DNA of 64,000 nucleotides from Marivivens donghaensis (lineage in GTDB: Bacteria > Pseudomonadota > Alphaproteobacteria > Rhodobacterales > Rhodobacteraceae). The DNA lies in the NCBI RefSeq assembly GCF_011806565.1, contig NZ_JAATOP010000001.1, positions 496,001-560,000 of the forward strand. Direction: 5' to 3'. The position numbers and the translations under genes are program-made. The notes beneath the pieces were generated by a model. It ran no database searches, was not told where the DNA came from, and saw only the letters and a list, made by a program, of their open reading frames with translations. Shown here one piece after another: positions 1-6,527 of this stretch (positions within the stretch are counted from its first letter, which is position 1; every line of letters begins with the position of its first letter).

Positions 1-139
1 AACCGTGATGCAGGCGGGCGGCGTGATCCGTTCGGACTACGTGCGCCACCCTCTCAAGCCGATGAGCCAGCGGACCAAGGACCGTCTGTTGCAACTCTCC
101 AAGGAACTCGATGTGATTGCCCTGAAGTGGGGCAAGTAA
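1..139 (+). CDS. C-terminal end of a dihydrodipicolinate-synthase-family protein (probable 2-keto-3-deoxy sugar-acid dehydratase)
   Basis: Only the last 45 codons are in the window; they read in the frame beginning at base 2 and stop at TAA 137-139. The tail contains SDYVRHPLKPM and ends LDVIALKWGK. From memory, this kind of ending is common in DHDPS-family sugar-acid dehydratases and aldolases. The next gene starts 9 bases downstream and encodes a semialdehyde dehydrogenase, the partner expected for an L-2-keto-3-deoxyarabonate or 5-dehydro-4-deoxyglucarate dehydratase. The substrate is inferred from context only, because the catalytic lysine lies outside the window. Confidence 0.5.
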   Translation, partial: TVMQAGGVIRSDYVRHPLKPMSQRTKDRLLQLSKELDVIALKWGK

Positions 140-148
140 GGACGACTT

Positions 149-1660
149 ATGACCTATGTACCAAGCGGTAAGCACCTGATTGCAGGCGAATGGGTCGCGG
201 GCGACGCGACCTTCACCTCCAGCCCCGCCCACGGCGAAGCGCGTGAATATAGCGAGGGCTCGCCTGCCCATGTGGACCGCGCCTGTCAGGCGGCGGAAGA
301 AGCGTTCTGGACCTTCGGCTATTCGCCCCGCGAGGAACGTGCCGCGTTCCTGAACGCCATCGCCGACGAAATCGAAGCCCGCGCGGATGCAATCACCGAG
401 ATCGGCACGCAGGAAAGCGGTCTGCCCGAAGCGCGCCTGATGGGCGAGCGTGGTCGTACTGTTGGTCAGATCCGTCTTTTTGCGCAGCACATCCTTGATG
501 GTGCGTATCTCGACCGCCGCCATGACGAGGCGCTGCCGGATCGCCAGCCGCTGCCGCGTCCCGATCTGCGCATGATGCAGCGTCCCATCGGCCCTGTAGC
601 TGTGTTCGGTGCGTCGAACTTCCCCCTCGCATTCTCGACCGCTGGTGGTGACACCGCTGCGGCGCTTGCAGCGGGTTGCCCTGTTGTCGTTAAAGGCCAC
701 GATGCGCACCCCGGCACTGGCGAGATCATGGCTGAGGCCATCGCCGCCGCCGCCAAGAAATGTGGCATCCATCCCGGTGTGTTCAGCCTCGTCCAAGGCA
801 GCACACGCGAGGTTGGCGCGGCGCTGGTTCAGCACCCGCTCATCAACGCGGTTGGTTTCACCGGCTCGCTCGGTGGTGGCCGTGCGCTGTTCGACCTCTG
901 CGCCCAGCGTGAGGTTCCGATCCCGTTCTACGGCGAGCTCGGTAGCGTGAACCCGATGTTTGTTCTCCCCGAAGCGGGCGACACTCGCGGCGCTGCAATT
1001 GCCGCCGGTTGGGCCGGATCGCTCACCATGGGGGCAGGGCAGTTCTGCACCAATCCGGGGATCGTCGTAGTCCTAGCAGATCAGGCCGAAGCCTTCGCCA
1101 AAGCCGCTGCCGAGGCACTGAAAGATGCGGCCCCGCAGATCATGCTGACCGACGGCATTGCGAACGCCTACCGTAAGGGCCGCGACCGCGTTGCCGCTGG
1201 AACCAACGTTAAAGAAGTGCTGACCTCGGTCTGCGATATGCGCAACGCAACGCCCTACGTCTATGAGGTGAGCGCCGAGGACTGGCTGGCGAACGAAGTG
1301 CTGGCAGAGGAGGTCTTTGGCCCGCTCGGCATCATCGTGACAGCGCAGTCGGTCGACGAGATGGACAAGCTGGCTCGTAGTCTGCAGGGCCAGCTGACCT
1401 GCACGCTCCACATGGACGACGGCGACGCGGCAACTGCCCGCCGCCTGCTGCCGATCCTCGAACGCAAAGCGGGACGTGTGCTTGCCAACGGGTTCCCGAC
1501 CGGCGTTGAAGTGGCTGACGCCATGGTTCACGGTGGTCCGTACCCTGCCTCGACCAACTTCGGCGCGACTTCGGTCGGCACCCTCGCGATCCGCCGCTTC
1601 CTGCGCCCCGTATGCTATCAGAACATCCCCGTAGGAGTTCTGCCCGAGGATCTTGCATGA
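149..1660 (+). CDS. NADP-dependent aldehyde dehydrogenase, probable 2,5-dioxovalerate (alpha-ketoglutarate semialdehyde) dehydrogenase
   Basis: This 503-aa ALDH-superfamily enzyme oxidises an aldehyde to an acid in the cytoplasm. The general base Glu263 (ELGSVNP) and the nucleophile Cys300 (GAGQFCTNPG) are visible, and FGASNFPLAF near residue 153 matches the cofactor-binding region. Length and the FCTNPG motif fit the ketoglutarate-semialdehyde dehydrogenase branch, which ends the non-phosphorylative route from pentoses and aldaric acids to 2-oxoglutarate. It follows a DHDPS-family gene and overlaps dgoK by ATGA, so it belongs to a sugar-acid operon. The family call is firm; the exact semialdehyde is inferred. 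Confidence 0.85.
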   Translation: MTYVPSGKHLIAGEWVAGDATFTSSPAHGEAREYSEGSPAHVDRACQAAEEAFWTFGYSPREERAAFLNAIADEIEARADAITEIGTQESGLPEARLMGERGRTVGQIRLFAQHILDGAYLDRRHDEALPDRQPLPRPDLRMMQRPIGPVAVFGASNFPLAFSTAGGDTAAALAAGCPVVVKGHDAHPGTGEIMAEAIAAAAKKCGIHPGVFSLVQGSTREVGAALVQHPLINAVGFTGSLGGGRALFDLCAQREVPIPFYGELGSVNPMFVLPEAGDTRGAAIAAGWAGSLTMGAGQFCTNPGIVVVLADQAEAFAKAAAEALKDAAPQIMLTDGIANAYRKGRDRVAAGTNVKEVLTSVCDMRNATPYVYEVSAEDWLANEVLAEEVFGPLGIIVTAQSVDEMDKLARSLQGQLTCTLHMDDGDAATARRLLPILERKAGRVLANGFPTGVEVADAMVHGGPYPASTNFGATSVGTLAIRRFLRPVCYQNIPVGVLPEDLA

Positions 1661-2523
1661 GCCAAGTCGCGTGGATTGCAGCCGACTGGGGCACGTCCAA
1701 CCTGCGTGTTTGGGGTTTGGGCGCCAACGGCAAAGTCATCGAAACAGCGCGTTCAGATCAGGGGATGGGGAAGCTCACTCCTGATCAGTACGAAGGTGTT
1801 CTGAACGGTCTGGTTGCCGGTTGGACCGACGGCCCGACCGACGTCCTGATTTGCGGAATGGCCGGCGCGAAGCAGGGCTGGAAAGAAGCGCCGTACCTCT
1901 CGGTACCCTGTGCCCCGGCTGGGGCTGACGCGGTTTCGGTGCAGACAAGTGGTGCGCTCAACGTGCGCATTCTGCCCGGCCTTTGCCAGATCGACCCGCC
2001 GGACGTCATGCGCGGGGAGGAAACGCAGATTGCGGGGTTCCTCGCTTCGCGTCCTGACTTCGCGGGCACGATCTGCTTGCCGGGAACTCACTCCAAATGG
2101 GTGCAGATCGCGGACGGGCAGGTAAGGTCTTTCCGCACAAAGATGACCGGTGAGCTGTTTAATCTGCTCTCAGAACAGTCCGTCTTGCGCCACGGGATGT
2201 CGGACGACTGGGATGATGGCGCTTTTACCGACGGGCTGAAGCAATCGCACGACGCGCTAAACGCCCTCTTCACCGTCCGCTCCACCGGTCTGCTGGACCC
2301 GAGCAAAGCAGCGGGCGCGCGGTCCTACCTCTCCGGCCTCCTCATCGGCGCGGAGCTTCAGGGCGTCGACACTGCCGTTCCCGTTGTCCTGATCGGCGAC
2401 GGAAAGCTTTCCGCGCTCTATGCCACCGTGCTCGAACAGTTCGGCGCAACCTCGGAAATCGTTGACGGCGAGGGGCTGGTTCTCGAAGGTCTCAAAGCCG
2501 CTTATGCAGAGTTGAAGGGTTAA
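1657..2523 (+). CDS. dgoK: 2-dehydro-3-deoxygalactonokinase
   Basis: The 288-aa product would phosphorylate 2-keto-3-deoxygalactonate at C6 with ATP, giving the substrate of the next gene product. The N-terminal phosphate-binding segment is [23 protein letters not shown] and the [10 protein letters not shown] stretch follow mid-protein, and the C-terminus carries [14 protein letters not shown]. The start at 1657 is chosen because its ATGA overlaps the stop of the dehydrogenase gene; an ATG at 1612 would need a 48-bp overlap and adds residues unlike the family. It forms a kinase-aldolase pair with dgoA, typical of the De Ley-Doudoroff galactose pathway. Confidence 0.88.
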   Translation: MSQVAWIAADWGTSNLRVWGLGANGKVIETARSDQGMGKLTPDQYEGVLNGLVAGWTDGPTDVLICGMAGAKQGWKEAPYLSVPCAPAGADAVSVQTSGALNVRILPGLCQIDPPDVMRGEETQIAGFLASRPDFAGTICLPGTHSKWVQIADGQVRSFRTKMTGELFNLLSEQSVLRHGMSDDWDDGAFTDGLKQSHDALNALFTVRSTGLLDPSKAAGARSYLSGLLIGAELQGVDTAVPVVLIGDGKLSALYATVLEQFGATSEIVDGEGLVLEGLKAAYAELKG

Positions 2524-2524
2524 C

Positions 2525-3130
2525 ATGACACGCAATATCGTAGCCATCATTCGCGGCGTCACGCCGGACGAAGCCCTTTCGGTCACGGGGGCTTTGATCG
2601 ACGCAGGCATCACGAAAATCGAGGTGCCGCTGAATTCCCCCGACCCTCTGAATTCCATTGAAGCAATGGCCAAGGCGTTCGGCGAAACGGCCCTCATCGG
2701 CGCAGGTACAGTCCTGTCGAAGGGCGATGTGGAGGATGTAGCCAACGCGGGCGGTAAGCTGATCGTCTCGCCCGACTGCAACCCCGAAGTCATCGGCGCG
2801 GCCAAATACAAGGGCCTGCTGTCCTATCCGGGCGTCATGACCCCGACCGAATGCTTCGCGGCCCTTCGCGCAGGGGCGGACGGGCTCAAGTTCTTCCCCG
2901 GATCGCTCATCGGTCCCGCTGGCCTCAAAGCGATGAACGCGGTTCTGCCCAAAGGCACTGATCTGCTGGCGGTCGGCGGCGCGAGCGCCGACAACTTCGG
3001 TGAGTGGGCCGCCGCCGGTGCGACGGGCTTCGGCATTGGCACGGCACTCTACAAACCGGGTGACAACGCCGCCGTGGTGGCCGAAAAGGCAACCCATATT
3101 GTGACTGCTTACGACCAGGTATTTTCTTGA
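2525..3130 (+). CDS. dgoA: 2-dehydro-3-deoxy-6-phosphogalactonate aldolase
   Basis: This 201-aa KDPG-aldolase-type TIM barrel splits 2-keto-3-deoxy-6-phosphogalactonate into pyruvate and glyceraldehyde 3-phosphate. The catalytic Glu33 (KIEVPLNSP) and the Schiff-base Lys122 ([11 protein letters not shown]) are both visible, together with the phosphate-binding GAGTVL and GGASADNF loops. It starts one base after the dgoK stop, and its own TGA overlaps the next ATG (TGATG at 3128-3132), so the three genes are translationally coupled. A KDPG rather than KDPGal preference cannot be excluded from sequence, but dgoK next door favours the galactonate route. Confidence 0.88.
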   Translation: MTRNIVAIIRGVTPDEALSVTGALIDAGITKIEVPLNSPDPLNSIEAMAKAFGETALIGAGTVLSKGDVEDVANAGGKLIVSPDCNPEVIGAAKYKGLLSYPGVMTPTECFAALRAGADGLKFFPGSLIGPAGLKAMNAVLPKGTDLLAVGGASADNFGEWAAAGATGFGIGTALYKPGDNAAVVAEKATHIVTAYDQVFS

Positions 3131-3978
3131 TGACTGCTTCTGTTTTCGACGACCGCGCTTGCGAACTGGGCGAAGGCCCCCTTTGGCACCCCGAGCGCAA
3201 GCAACTGTTCTGGTTCGACATTATGGCGAACACGCTGCACACGCGCTCCGACGCTGGCCCGCAAAGCTGGGATTTTGGAGAGCGCGTATCTGCCGCCGGC
3301 TGGGTGGATCAGACCACGCTGCTGGTCGCGTCGGAAACCAAGCTCCAGAAGTTCGATATCGAGACGGGCACCACTGGCCACGTCATCGACCTTGAGGCCG
3401 ACAACTCTGTCACCCGTTCGAACGACGGCCGCGCTGATCCGTTCGGTGGTTTCTGGATCGGCACGATGGGCAAGAACGCCGAGAAAGTGGCCGGATCGAT
3501 CTATCGCTACTACCGCGGCGAACTGCGGAAACTGTTCGGCGGTATCACCATTCCGAACTCCATCTGCTTTGCCCCTGATGGCCGCACGGGGTATTTCACC
3601 GACACGCCGACACGCATCGTTAAAAAGGTCTCTCTCGCGTCCGACGGTTGGCCCGATGCCGAGCCCGAGGTGTTCGTCGACTTGAACGACAGCGAAATGA
3701 ACCCCGACGGCGCGGTCACGGACTCCGAAGGTGCGGTCTGGTGCGCGCATTGGGGCGCCCACCGCGTCACACGCTATCTGCCCGACGGCACCAAGGATAT
3801 CAGCGTCGAAGTCGGAGGCGCCCACGCATCGTGCCCCGCATTCGGCGGCGACGGCTACAAAACGCTGTTCGTCACGACCGCCTGCGAAGGGATCGACACC
3901 CCATCCGAAGCCGAAGGCAAGGTCTATAGCGCGCCAGTCGACGTCGCCGGTCTACCGGAGCCGCGCGTCATCCTCTAG
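3130..3978 (+). CDS. SMP-30/gluconolactonase-family lactonase
   Basis: This 282-aa six-bladed propeller would hydrolyse an aldonolactone to the free acid, feeding the genes upstream. The metal-binding glutamate lies in LGEGPLWHP near the N-terminus; RSNDGRADPFGGFWIGTMG and FAPDGRTGYFTDT are characteristic SMP-30 blades, and MNPDGAVTDSEGAVWCAHW follows. The ATG at 3130 overlaps the dgoA stop; a TTG at 3127 would add only one residue. In this operon the likely substrate is a galactono- or arabino-lactone, but that is inference. Nothing recognisable fills the 81 bases before the next gene. Confidence 0.85.
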   Translation: MTASVFDDRACELGEGPLWHPERKQLFWFDIMANTLHTRSDAGPQSWDFGERVSAAGWVDQTTLLVASETKLQKFDIETGTTGHVIDLEADNSVTRSNDGRADPFGGFWIGTMGKNAEKVAGSIYRYYRGELRKLFGGITIPNSICFAPDGRTGYFTDTPTRIVKKVSLASDGWPDAEPEVFVDLNDSEMNPDGAVTDSEGAVWCAHWGAHRVTRYLPDGTKDISVEVGGAHASCPAFGGDGYKTLFVTTACEGIDTPSEAEGKVYSAPVDVAGLPEPRVIL

Positions 3979-4059
3979 CGCTATTCGCAGGCTTGGATGT
4001 CCAGTGCGTTGAAAATCGGATAGGACGTCGGGACCCATTCCCTAGCTGGTGCTGACCCG

Positions 4060-4704
4060 ATGACAGACGCTACCGCCACGCTCGCCTTCGTCGACTTTTT
4101 GGCAACGGCGATCTTTGCCATGACCGGTGCGCTTGTAGCGTCTCGTAAGCAGCTGGATATGCTCGCTTTTGTCTGGTTCGCAGCAGCGACCGGCATCGGC
4201 GGAGGAACCCTGCGTGACCTGCTGCTCGATGTGCCCGTGTTCTGGATCATCAATCCGGTCTACCTATCGATCTGTATCGTCGTAGCGGTGGTAATGCATT
4301 TCGCCGCCTCGCTTGTGGCCTCGCGGCAAACCTGGATCTTGTGGGCGGACGCCTTCGGCATGGCCTTCGCGGCGGTCGTCGGCACGGCTAAAGCGCTTGA
4401 ATTGGGTGCGTCAGCCCTCGTTGCGGTCGCGATGGGACTGTTCAGCGCCACCGCGGGCGGGATCATCCGCGATACGCTTGGTCAGGAGCCGAGCATCATC
4501 TTGCGCCCCGAAATCTACATGTCAGCCACGGTTTTGGGTGCAGTAACAGTCGTCGGAGGCCATTGGTTTGGCCAGCCGATGACTTTATCGATGCTTGCGG
4601 GCTTTTGCGTCGCGCTAACCGTCCGCTTGGCAGCAATCCAGTTCGATTTGAAGCTTCCGGTCTACAAGCCGCGCAAGGGCAGGCCGTGGGGACGCAAAAG
4701 CTGA
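4060..4704 (+). CDS. TRIC-family (UPF0126) cation channel protein
   Basis: The 214-aa product is an inner-membrane protein with seven hydrophobic segments, arranged as two tandem repeats with signatures GIGGGTLRD (residues 45-53) and GLFSATAGGIIRD (126-138). This duplicated glycine-rich pattern is diagnostic of the prokaryotic TRIC/UPF0126 (YadS-like) family, whose characterised members are trimeric, potassium-permeable channels. The C-terminal tail is basic (KPRKGRPWGRKS) and probably cytoplasmic. It is the last core gene before the left edge of the integrated island. The physiological role in this organism cannot be read from the sequence. Confidence 0.85.
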   Translation: MTDATATLAFVDFLATAIFAMTGALVASRKQLDMLAFVWFAAATGIGGGTLRDLLLDVPVFWIINPVYLSICIVVAVVMHFAASLVASRQTWILWADAFGMAFAAVVGTAKALELGASALVAVAMGLFSATAGGIIRDTLGQEPSIILRPEIYMSATVLGAVTVVGGHWFGQPMTLSMLAGFCVALTVRLAAIQFDLKLPVYKPRKGRPWGRKS

Positions 4705-4762
4705 GGCAATTCCCGACACCGCCAAGGTGCGAAGTCATTCAATAAATTGGGGAAAATAGAGG

Positions 4763-4779
4763 TGGAGGCGAGTACCGGA
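4763..4779 (+). repeat. Left attachment core (attL)
   Basis: TGGAGGCGAGTACCGGA is identical to the last 17 bases of tRNA-Cys at 13832-13848 (complement orientation), the expected duplication left by integrase-mediated insertion into a tRNA 3' end. The sequence after it (cccgctacc) does not continue the tRNA, so this is the displaced copy. Confidence 0.85.
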
Positions 4780-4840
4780 CCCGCTACCATTTTTCTAAGC
4801 CACTGGAAGGCTTCAACAATCGAGTGCGAGGTTGAGTTGT

Positions 4841-4862
4841 GTGTCGCACTTCGTGTCACACT
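4841..4862 (+). repeat. Left arm-type direct repeats (candidate integrase or excisionase binding sites)
   Basis: Two 10-mers, GTGTCGCACT (4841-4850) and GTGTCACACT (4853-4862), lie with a 12-bp period 61 bp inside attL. The same arrangement (GTGTCCCACT twice, 12-bp period) lies just inside the right end. Paired direct repeats at both ends of a tRNA-integrated element are typical of the arm sites bound by tyrosine integrases. The assignment is inferred. Confidence 0.6.
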
Positions 4863-4940
4863 TATGCTGCTAGAGTTGCGTTTCTGTCAACCGCCGAGTG
4901 TTCTCTCAGGTGGCCTTCTATTCTCCTATAGGTGGCCCGG

Positions 4941-5087
4941 ATGCCGACACCCGGCAGTTATCTTGCCTATGCGAAGGCCGACTTACGAGGCGGGGCGTAT
5001 CCCTACCATCGCGGGTGGGGTATGGGGGAAGTCCGCGCGGCTCAGTATATGGATAGGGCCGCGAAAAAATGTTTTGAGATTTTATGA
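4941..5087 (+). CDS. Small island protein of 48 aa, translationally coupled to the polymerase-like gene
   Basis: An ATG at 4941 opens a 48-codon frame beginning MPTPGSYLAYAKADLRGG and ending AAKKCFEIL. It is preceded by a good ribosome binding site (AGGTGG, 4930-4935, five bases from the ATG). Its TGA (5085-5087) overlaps the ATG of the next gene as ATGA, the arrangement seen at other operon junctions here. The protein is rich in Gly, Ala, Tyr and Arg, with one Cys and no signal peptide or membrane segment. No family is recognised. Ribosome site plus coupling make it more likely a real gene than a chance frame. The rest of the 379-bp gap before the large gene holds attL, the arm repeats and two AGGTGGCC copies. 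Confidence 0.55.
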   Translation: MPTPGSYLAYAKADLRGGAYPYHRGWGMGEVRAAQYMDRAAKKCFEIL

Positions 5088-6415
5088 TGACCGATGAACC
5101 CAAGTCCGTACTTGCTTTAAAGGCAGCGGCTTTAGCGGCTGAGTTGCCCAACCAACTCGCAGATCATTCATGGGCCTTTGAACCATATCTTGCGCTATCA
5201 AATCCCGATGCACAAAACCTTATCGACTTGCTTATGGATGACGTGTGCGCAGCGTGGACCGCATCATTTGCGCGAAAACCAAGCATCGACAGGCAACAGG
5301 CGTTTATCGACTGTGGCGGTGTCATTCTCGTAAACCTGATGCGGGCGAAGTGCAACAAGCGGCCGACTACAATCGGAATGCGACGTGGCAAGGGCGCTCT
5401 AGATCGTGAAAAGCGATACCGCCCAGACCACATGAAAGCCAAGCTATTCATCACTGTGCAAGACCGGCTTATCAACGCGGGCTATGTCGAAAAGGCGAAA
5501 AGTGGTTTCAATCTTCCCGGCTACAGTCAGACAAGCCGGTTTGCCTTGACGGAAAAGGGCGCGTTGGAACTCGAAACACATGAATGGGACGTCAACGACT
5601 TCAAAGTGCACCGGGGCAGAGAAACCATCCGCTTGAAGGACGCCGATGATCGACTTTGCGGATACGATGACACGCCTGAGATAATGGCTATCCGGGCGCA
5701 TATTGACGAGATCAACGCAAAGCTGGAAGCAACCGACATAGACACTGCGCGACCGCTCAGCATCCATGACAAAGGGCCGGACTATGAAGGTCGCAAGGCG
5801 AGCTTGCACCGGGTATTCAACCGGGGCAACTTCGACCATGGGGGGCGGTTCTATGGCGGGTGGTGGCAGGTCATCAAGAAACACGCGCGGCCCAAAATCA
5901 CCATAGACGGGCGGCACACCATCGAAGCAGACTTCCGGGGCTTCAACCCGGCGGTGCTGTTGGCAGAGGCGGGCCAGCCCATACCGGATGATCCTTATTC
6001 TCCAATAGTGGGGTCGAATGCGGACAAGGAGTTGCGGGACCACGGCAAGTCCACACTTGCCGCGTTGCTCAACTCCAAAACAGGCACCACCGAAGAACCT
6101 CGCGACTTCGACAGCGCCCGTTGGGGTATAACGGCAGAGGACTTCCGGCAGAAGGTGCTGGACGCCTTCCCAATGGTTCGCGCCATGCTGGGCACCGACA
6201 AGGGCCTAACCCTGCAACGGTTGGAAAGCGACATTGCCGAGGCGATCATTCTGCACTTTGTCAGGCAGGGCCATACGATCCTGCCCATCCATGATGCCTT
6301 CATCGTGCAGGCCCATCTGGAAGGGGAACTTGTACGAGTGATGCAGGACACCTTTAAAGCGAGGCTGGGGCAGGTTCCTCCTGTCAAAGTCACCCGGTCC
6401 TACGCCCTACGCTGA
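5084..6415 (+). CDS. Compact family-A DNA-polymerase-like protein of the island
   Basis: This 443-aa protein has a helical, winged-helix-like N-terminal half (about 60-165) and a conserved C-terminal half opening with RVFNRGNFDHGGRFYGGWWQ (243-262). Three blocks follow in the order of family-A polymerases: EADFRGFNPAVL with Asp283 (motif A-like), R318-x3-K322 followed by LAALLN (O-helix-like), and LQRLESDIAEAI ... LPIHDAFIV with His403-Asp404 (motif C-like, compare VHDE). No exonuclease domain or full fingers domain is evident. From memory, GGRFYGGWWQ proteins recur as uncharacterised proteins of mobile elements. Plausible roles are replication of the excised island or nucleic-acid synthesis in defence; both are inference. 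The start at 5084 is set by the ATGA overlap with the small gene. Confidence 0.55.
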   Translation: MMTDEPKSVLALKAAALAAELPNQLADHSWAFEPYLALSNPDAQNLIDLLMDDVCAAWTASFARKPSIDRQQAFIDCGGVILVNLMRAKCNKRPTTIGMRRGKGALDREKRYRPDHMKAKLFITVQDRLINAGYVEKAKSGFNLPGYSQTSRFALTEKGALELETHEWDVNDFKVHRGRETIRLKDADDRLCGYDDTPEIMAIRAHIDEINAKLEATDIDTARPLSIHDKGPDYEGRKASLHRVFNRGNFDHGGRFYGGWWQVIKKHARPKITIDGRHTIEADFRGFNPAVLLAEAGQPIPDDPYSPIVGSNADKELRDHGKSTLAALLNSKTGTTEEPRDFDSARWGITAEDFRQKVLDAFPMVRAMLGTDKGLTLQRLESDIAEAIILHFVRQGHTILPIHDAFIVQAHLEGELVRVMQDTFKARLGQVPPVKVTRSYALR

Positions 6416-6437
6416 CCTATCCCTACAAATCCAATGT

Positions 6438-6462
6438 TCCCTTTACCGGGGCAAATAAGGGA
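6438..6462. promoter_or_regulatory. Candidate operator upstream of mod, shared with the nuclease gene
   Basis: A quasi-palindrome with outer arms TCCC and GGGA surrounds TTAC-C-GGGGCAAATA. The same core, TTAC-T-GGGGCAAATA flanked by CCCC and GGGA, occurs at 11131-11156 upstream of the nuclease-like gene. The site lies 65 bp before the mod start. It could bind a controller protein and co-regulate the two units; no obvious regulator is encoded in the island. Confidence 0.45.
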
Positions 6463-6527
6463 CCGCTGGATTTTCCCTGTTCCGTCAGGCACAAAGGGCG
6501 AAAAGACGAACACGGGGGCGACCATCC

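Noticed and set aside
3981-4059. A minus-strand tail reading ...SYPIFNALDIQACE before the TRIC gene, as a gene remnant
   Set aside because: The frame continues only as antisense to the TRIC gene and has no start of its own; too short to support.
4748-4757. GGGGAAAATA as a third copy of the island operator
   Set aside because: It lies left of attL, in core DNA, lacks the TTAC arm and differs inside the conserved ten bases.
4747-5097. A 116-aa open frame across attL and the island leader
   Set aside because: It runs across the attachment core and arm repeats, has no ribosome site, and conflicts with the better-supported 48-aa gene in another frame.
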